A stretch of DNA of 10,234 bases, taken from JAIBBG01 sp046304755 (GTDB lineage: Bacteria; Bacteroidota; Bacteroidia; Flavobacteriales_D; Sanyastnellaceae). The stretch spans positions 1-10,234 of the forward strand of contig JBKCDO010000200.1 of NCBI GenBank assembly GCA_046304755.1, given 5' to 3'. Shown piece after piece: positions 7,373 to 10,234 of the stretch (position 1 is its first letter; each line of letters begins with the position of its first letter). A program made the translations under genes and the position numbers. Under the pieces are notes generated by a model. The model saw nothing but the letters and a program-made list of their open reading frames with translations. It was not told the origin of the DNA and made no database searches.

Positions 7373-7388
7373 TGACAGATGCCTGTCA
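7373..7388. promoter_or_regulatory. Short inverted repeat upstream of hsdM, possible operator
   Basis: TGACAG-ATGC-CTGTCA is a perfect 6-bp inverted repeat with a 4-nt spacer, between the integrase terminator and hsdM. A weak -7-like TATTTTTA follows at 7440-7447. Control of R-M operons by dimeric repressors at such sites is known, but no regulator gene is seen here and a 6-bp repeat may be chance. Confidence 0.3.
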
Positions 7389-7465
7389 CAGCCCCAACAC
7401 CAAATTTTTTTTGATGGCCAGCCCGCCCTTGCTCCTGCATATTTTTACATAATCAAATAGGAACA

Positions 7466-9013
7466 ATGGCCAAAACCAAGAAAGAAAAACCTGCAGAACA
7501 AAAACCCTTTGAGCAAATGCTCTGGGCTGCTGCAGACAAGATGAGGAAGAACATTGATGCAGCAGAATACAAGCACTATGTGCTGGGGCTGCTCTTTTTG
7601 AAATATGTGTCTGATGCCTTTGAAGAACTCCACTCCAAAATAACCAACCAAGAGAAAGGCTATGAACTGGATGATCCTGAAGACAAGTTGGTGTACAGTG
7701 CAGAGTATGTGTTTTTTGTTCCCAAGCAAGCCCGGTGGTCTTACCTGGTGAGCAGAGCCAAGCTGCCCACCATTGGTGAAGACATAGACACTGCTATGGA
7801 CCTCATTGAAAAGGACAACCCCAAGTTGAAAGGAGTGCTGCCCAAGCAGTTTGCAAGACCCCAATTGGACAAGATGGTGCTGGGTGATTTGGTGGATTTG
7901 ATCAACAACATCAACCTGGGGACTGAGGCAGCAAAGATGAAAGACATGCTGGGTGTGGTGTATGAATACTTCCTGGGGCAGTTTGCATTGGCAGAAGGCA
8001 GAAAGGGAGGGCAGTTCTATACACCACGGTCTGTGGTGCAGTTGCTCATTGAAATGCTGCAACCCAACAAGGGCAAAGTGTATGACCCCTGCTGTGGTAG
8101 TGGAGGTATGTTTGTGATGAGTGAGAAGTTTGTGCTGCAGCACCAGGGGAGAATAGATGACATTACCATTTATGGCCAAGAGAGCAACCAAACCACCTGG
8201 AGGTTGGCGGTGATGAATCTGGCCATTAGAGGTATTGATCCGGAGCAAGTGAAGTGGAACAGTGAAGGCAGTTTTTTGAAAGATGCTCACCCCGATTTAA
8301 AATCAGATTTCATTATTGCCAACCCCCCTTTCAACATCAGTGACTGGAGTGGAGAGTTGTTGCGCAATGATGGAAGGTGGAAGTATGGAGTGCCTCCCAC
8401 AGGCAATGCCAACTACGGTTGGTTGCAACACATGATACACCATCTCACCCCCAAGGGCAAGGCAGGTGTGGTGTTGAGTAAAGGAGCACTCACCACCAAG
8501 CAAAGTGGAGAGTATGAAATTAGAAAAGCCATGATTGAAGATGGTGTGGTAGACTGCATTGTGAACCTGCCCACCAAGTTGTTTTTGAATACCCAGATCC
8601 CTGCGTGTTTGTGGTTTTTGAACAGGGATAAAAACAGACTGAGAAAAGGAGAAGTATTGTTTATTGATGCCCGCAACCAAGGGCACCTCATCAACAGAAG
8701 AACCCGTGAGTTTACAGATACAGACATTGCCCAAGTGGCAGACACCTACCACCATTGGTTGAACAGCCGCAGTGAGTATGCTGATGTACCTGGGTTTTGC
8801 AAATCGGCCACCCTGGAAGAAGTAGCTGCTATGGACTATGTGCTCACCCCGGGCAGGTACATAGGGTTGCCCGATGAAGAAGATGATTTCAACTTCACAG
8901 AAAAGTTTGCAGCCCTGCAATCGGAGTTAGAAAAACAGATGCAGGAAGAACATGTGTTGAATGAAAGAATCAAACTAAACCTGGCAAGTTTAAAGGAGGT
9001 GGGGGATGAGTGA
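7466..9013 (+). CDS. hsdM: Type I restriction-modification DNA methyltransferase subunit M
   Basis: A 515-residue adenine-N6 methyltransferase subunit, of usual length. It methylates one adenine on each strand of the bipartite site chosen by HsdS, working as M2S1, or as R2M2S1 when cleaving. The N-terminal HsdM_N helical domain covers about residues 13-150 (EQMLWAAADKMRKNIDAAEYKHYVLGLLFLKYVSD, given here in shortened form as motif EYKHYVLGLLFLKYVSD at 34-50). The methyltransferase domain covers about 155-465: GGQFYTPRSVV (181-191), SAM-binding motif I DPCCGSGGMF (207-216) and catalytic motif IV NPPF (286-289). The C-terminal tail (about 475-510) is probably a helix contacting HsdS. The stop overlaps the hsdS start by 8 nt, which points to translational coupling. 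No hsdR is within the window. Arginine is AGA/AGG in 16 of 22 cases. All key motifs are intact. Confidence 0.96.
   Translation: MAKTKKEKPAEQKPFEQMLWAAADKMRKNIDAAEYKHYVLGLLFLKYVSDAFEELHSKITNQEKGYELDDPEDKLVYSAEYVFFVPKQARWSYLVSRAKLPTIGEDIDTAMDLIEKDNPKLKGVLPKQFARPQLDKMVLGDLVDLINNINLGTEAAKMKDMLGVVYEYFLGQFALAEGRKGGQFYTPRSVVQLLIEMLQPNKGKVYDPCCGSGGMFVMSEKFVLQHQGRIDDITIYGQESNQTTWRLAVMNLAIRGIDPEQVKWNSEGSFLKDAHPDLKSDFIIANPPFNISDWSGELLRNDGRWKYGVPPTGNANYGWLQHMIHHLTPKGKAGVVLSKGALTTKQSGEYEIRKAMIEDGVVDCIVNLPTKLFLNTQIPACLWFLNRDKNRLRKGEVLFIDARNQGHLINRRTREFTDTDIAQVADTYHHWLNSRSEYADVPGFCKSATLEEVAAMDYVLTPGRYIGLPDEEDDFNFTEKFAALQSELEKQMQEEHVLNERIKLNLASLKEVGDE
8992..9000 (+). promoter_or_regulatory. Strong Shine-Dalgarno sequence of hsdS inside hsdM
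   Basis: AAAGGAGGT lies 5 nt before the hsdS ATG (9006), within the last codons of hsdM. The other starts in the window (kinase, arylsulfotransferase-like gene, integrase) have no such sequence, and hsdM only a weak AGGA. It supports 9006 as the true start and suggests reinitiation or coupled translation. Confidence 0.75.
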
Positions 9014-10217
9014 GTGGAGAGAGGTTAAACTAAAAGATGCAGACTGTAAATTTTTATCTGGTTATGCATTCAAGAGCAAAGATTATAGCAACAAAGGTAT
9101 TCCGTTAATTAAAATTGGAAACATACAAAACCACAAAGTAGGGATAGATCTGAATGGAACATTTATAAATGCTGCCTTAGTAACAGATAAACTGTCCAAG
9201 TATTTGTTATGCAATAACGATGTTTTAATAGCAATGACTGGACAAGGGAGTGTTGGCAGGGTTGGGAAATTAAACTTGCCCTTAAATGAAAAGGCCTTGT
9301 TAAACCAGCGAGTGGGAAAATTCACAACTACGAACACAGAACTAAATCTCAACTATTTATACTATGTATTATCATCGCCTGCTTATCAGGACTTCTTATT
9401 CAATGCCGGTTCAGGTAGTGGGCAACCAAACCTAAGTCCCGAGCTAATTTTAGAAACTGAAATAGCAATCCCCCCTCTCCCGGAACAACAAGCCATAGCA
9501 GAAGTCTTATCCAGTTTAGATGACAAGATAGACCTCTTACACCGCAACAACAAAACACTGGAGGAGATGGCGGACTTATTGTTTAATGAAAACTATATAA
9601 CTGATACAAGGAAAGCACCCCTAAAGTTAAAAGAAATTGTAGAAACAAGCGGAGGGTACAACCATGACTTAAGTGAACTTTCTGAAGATGGTGATATTCT
9701 TCTGAGCATGGGGAGTATAACTAAAAAATACGGTCTCAATCTTGACCGTTGCAGACACATAAAAAAACCAAATGCTGACTCAAAAATACTTGCCGTAACA
9801 GGGGATATTATTATTTCAACTCGAGATATCACTCAAGATGCTGATTTGTTGGGCAGCCCAGTAATAATATCAAAGCGCATTAAAAAAAGAATCATTGTTG
9901 GATCAAACCTCTACAAACTTGAAATCATAGACCAAGGGATAGAAACCATTTGGCTCTATTTTTTATTAAGATCAAAAAGCTATAGAGAATATGTTAAAGA
10001 AGTGGCAAGTGGAACGTCAATTCTTATGCTAAAAAAGGAGGACCTCTTGAACTTTGAATTTCACCCGCCAGTAAGTAATGGCACCAAACTTACAAGTGCT
10101 TTAACCCATCTGTGCAATAAGATTGAGGCAAACAATGAACAAATTCAGATGTTAAATCAAACTAGAAACACCCTCCTGCCCAAACTCATGTCAGGACAGG
10201 TAAGAGTAAAAAATTAA
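9006..10217 (+). CDS. hsdS: Type I restriction-modification specificity subunit S
   Basis: A 403-residue full-length HsdS with two target recognition domains (TRDs), each reading one half of the bipartite DNA site. TRD1 spans about 1-153 (WREVKLKDADCKFLSGYAF; IPLIKIGNIQ at 32-41). The central conserved helix spans about 154-198 (AIPPLPEQQAIAEVLSSLDD then KIDLLHRNNKTLEEMADLLF). TRD2 spans about 205-352 (GDIIISTRD at 266-274). The distal conserved helix spans about 353-403 (NKIEANNEQIQMLNQTRNTL, LLPKLMSGQVRV). The two helices set the spacer between half-sites and hold the two HsdM copies. The gene is visibly more A+T-rich than hsdM, as expected for a part exchanged by recombination. It is intact, with no second hsdS or invertible repeats in view, so phase-variable switching is not supported here. 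The target sequence cannot be predicted by eye. Confidence 0.95.
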   Translation: MSEWREVKLKDADCKFLSGYAFKSKDYSNKGIPLIKIGNIQNHKVGIDLNGTFINAALVTDKLSKYLLCNNDVLIAMTGQGSVGRVGKLNLPLNEKALLNQRVGKFTTTNTELNLNYLYYVLSSPAYQDFLFNAGSGSGQPNLSPELILETEIAIPPLPEQQAIAEVLSSLDDKIDLLHRNNKTLEEMADLLFNENYITDTRKAPLKLKEIVETSGGYNHDLSELSEDGDILLSMGSITKKYGLNLDRCRHIKKPNADSKILAVTGDIIISTRDITQDADLLGSPVIISKRIKKRIIVGSNLYKLEIIDQGIETIWLYFLLRSKSYREYVKEVASGTSILMLKKEDLLNFEFHPPVSNGTKLTSALTHLCNKIEANNEQIQMLNQTRNTLLPKLMSGQVRVKN

Positions 10218-10221
10218 ACAC

Positions 10222-10234
10222 ATGAACCTACAAG
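10222..10234 (+). CDS. Possible start of the next gene in the hsd operon, 5' end only
   Basis: An ATG 4 nt after the hsdS stop opens MNLQ before the window ends. The tight spacing suggests a co-transcribed gene, which could be hsdR or an accessory gene inserted between hsdS and hsdR. Four codons carry no family information. Confidence 0.4.

Larger units (their letters stand above)
5885..10234 (+). mobile_element. Proximal end of a putative integrative island with type I R-M cargo
   Basis: Next to the 3' end of tRNA-Asn lie a short repeat array, a tyrosine recombinase and then an R-M module, all on the plus strand. Arginine codon use changes abruptly: 9/9 CGN in the kinase to the left, against 22/26 AGA/AGG in the integrase and 16/22 in hsdM. 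The left edge is inferred to be in or just after the tRNA 3' end. The right end is outside the window, so neither a flanking direct repeat nor transfer genes could be checked. The order, tRNA then integrase then defence genes, is that of many genomic islands and integrative elements. Confidence 0.65.

Noticed and set aside
7445..8290. 281-codon open frame on the minus strand, antisense to hsdM
   Set aside because: It lies wholly against a gene with all HsdM motifs, is full of His, Gln and Leu from the complement of hsdM codons, and has no recognisable domain.
8303..8920. 205-codon minus-strand frame antisense to hsdM
   Set aside because: A shadow of hsdM codon structure; no start signal or family resemblance.
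9006..10217. Phase-variable hsdS by inversion or tract slippage
   Set aside because: Only one hsdS is present, no inverted repeats flank its TRDs in the window, and I saw no long homopolymer or tandem repeat within it.

Overview
The window looks like the chromosome of a member of the Bacteroidota, probably flavobacterium- or sphingobacterium-like. Two secreted proteins end in the C-terminal sorting domains of the type IX secretion system, most starts lack a Shine-Dalgarno sequence, and one candidate promoter fits the TTG-N19-TAnnTTTG pattern of this phylum. No species can be named from the sequence.

The left part (1-5640) reads as resident chromosome. On the minus strand lie an arylsulfotransferase-like beta-propeller protein (381-2060) and, 5 nt behind it, the 5' part of a secreted protein with a starch-binding-like beta-sandwich domain (1-375, cut by the window edge). 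Divergent from these is a 789-residue cysteine-rich surface protein with a PKD-like domain and a CHU_C-type (gliding-motility-type) C-terminus (2267-4636). It converges, across a perfect 26-bp palindrome, on a PfkB-family sugar/nucleoside kinase (4714-5640, minus).

A tRNA-Asn(GTT) gene (5811-5884) with its own terminator marks a sharp change. Directly behind it come four copies of ACTTGTAC, a tyrosine recombinase (6045-7259), a terminator, and a type I restriction-modification module: hsdM (7466-9013) and hsdS (9006-10217), overlapping by 8 nt. A further reading frame starts at 10222 and runs off the edge. Arginine codons switch from all CGN in the kinase to mainly AGA/AGG in the integrase and hsdM. 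This is the classic layout of a genomic island inserted at a tRNA gene: integrase at the proximal end, defence cargo behind it. HsdM methylates adenine, HsdS chooses the bipartite target, and the restriction subunit HsdR, needed for cleavage, is expected beyond the right edge.

I see no clearly new defence system inside the window. The most useful leads are the tRNA-Asn integration site, the ACTTGTAC array next to the integrase, the unusual strong ribosome binding site of hsdS, and whatever cargo follows position 10222.
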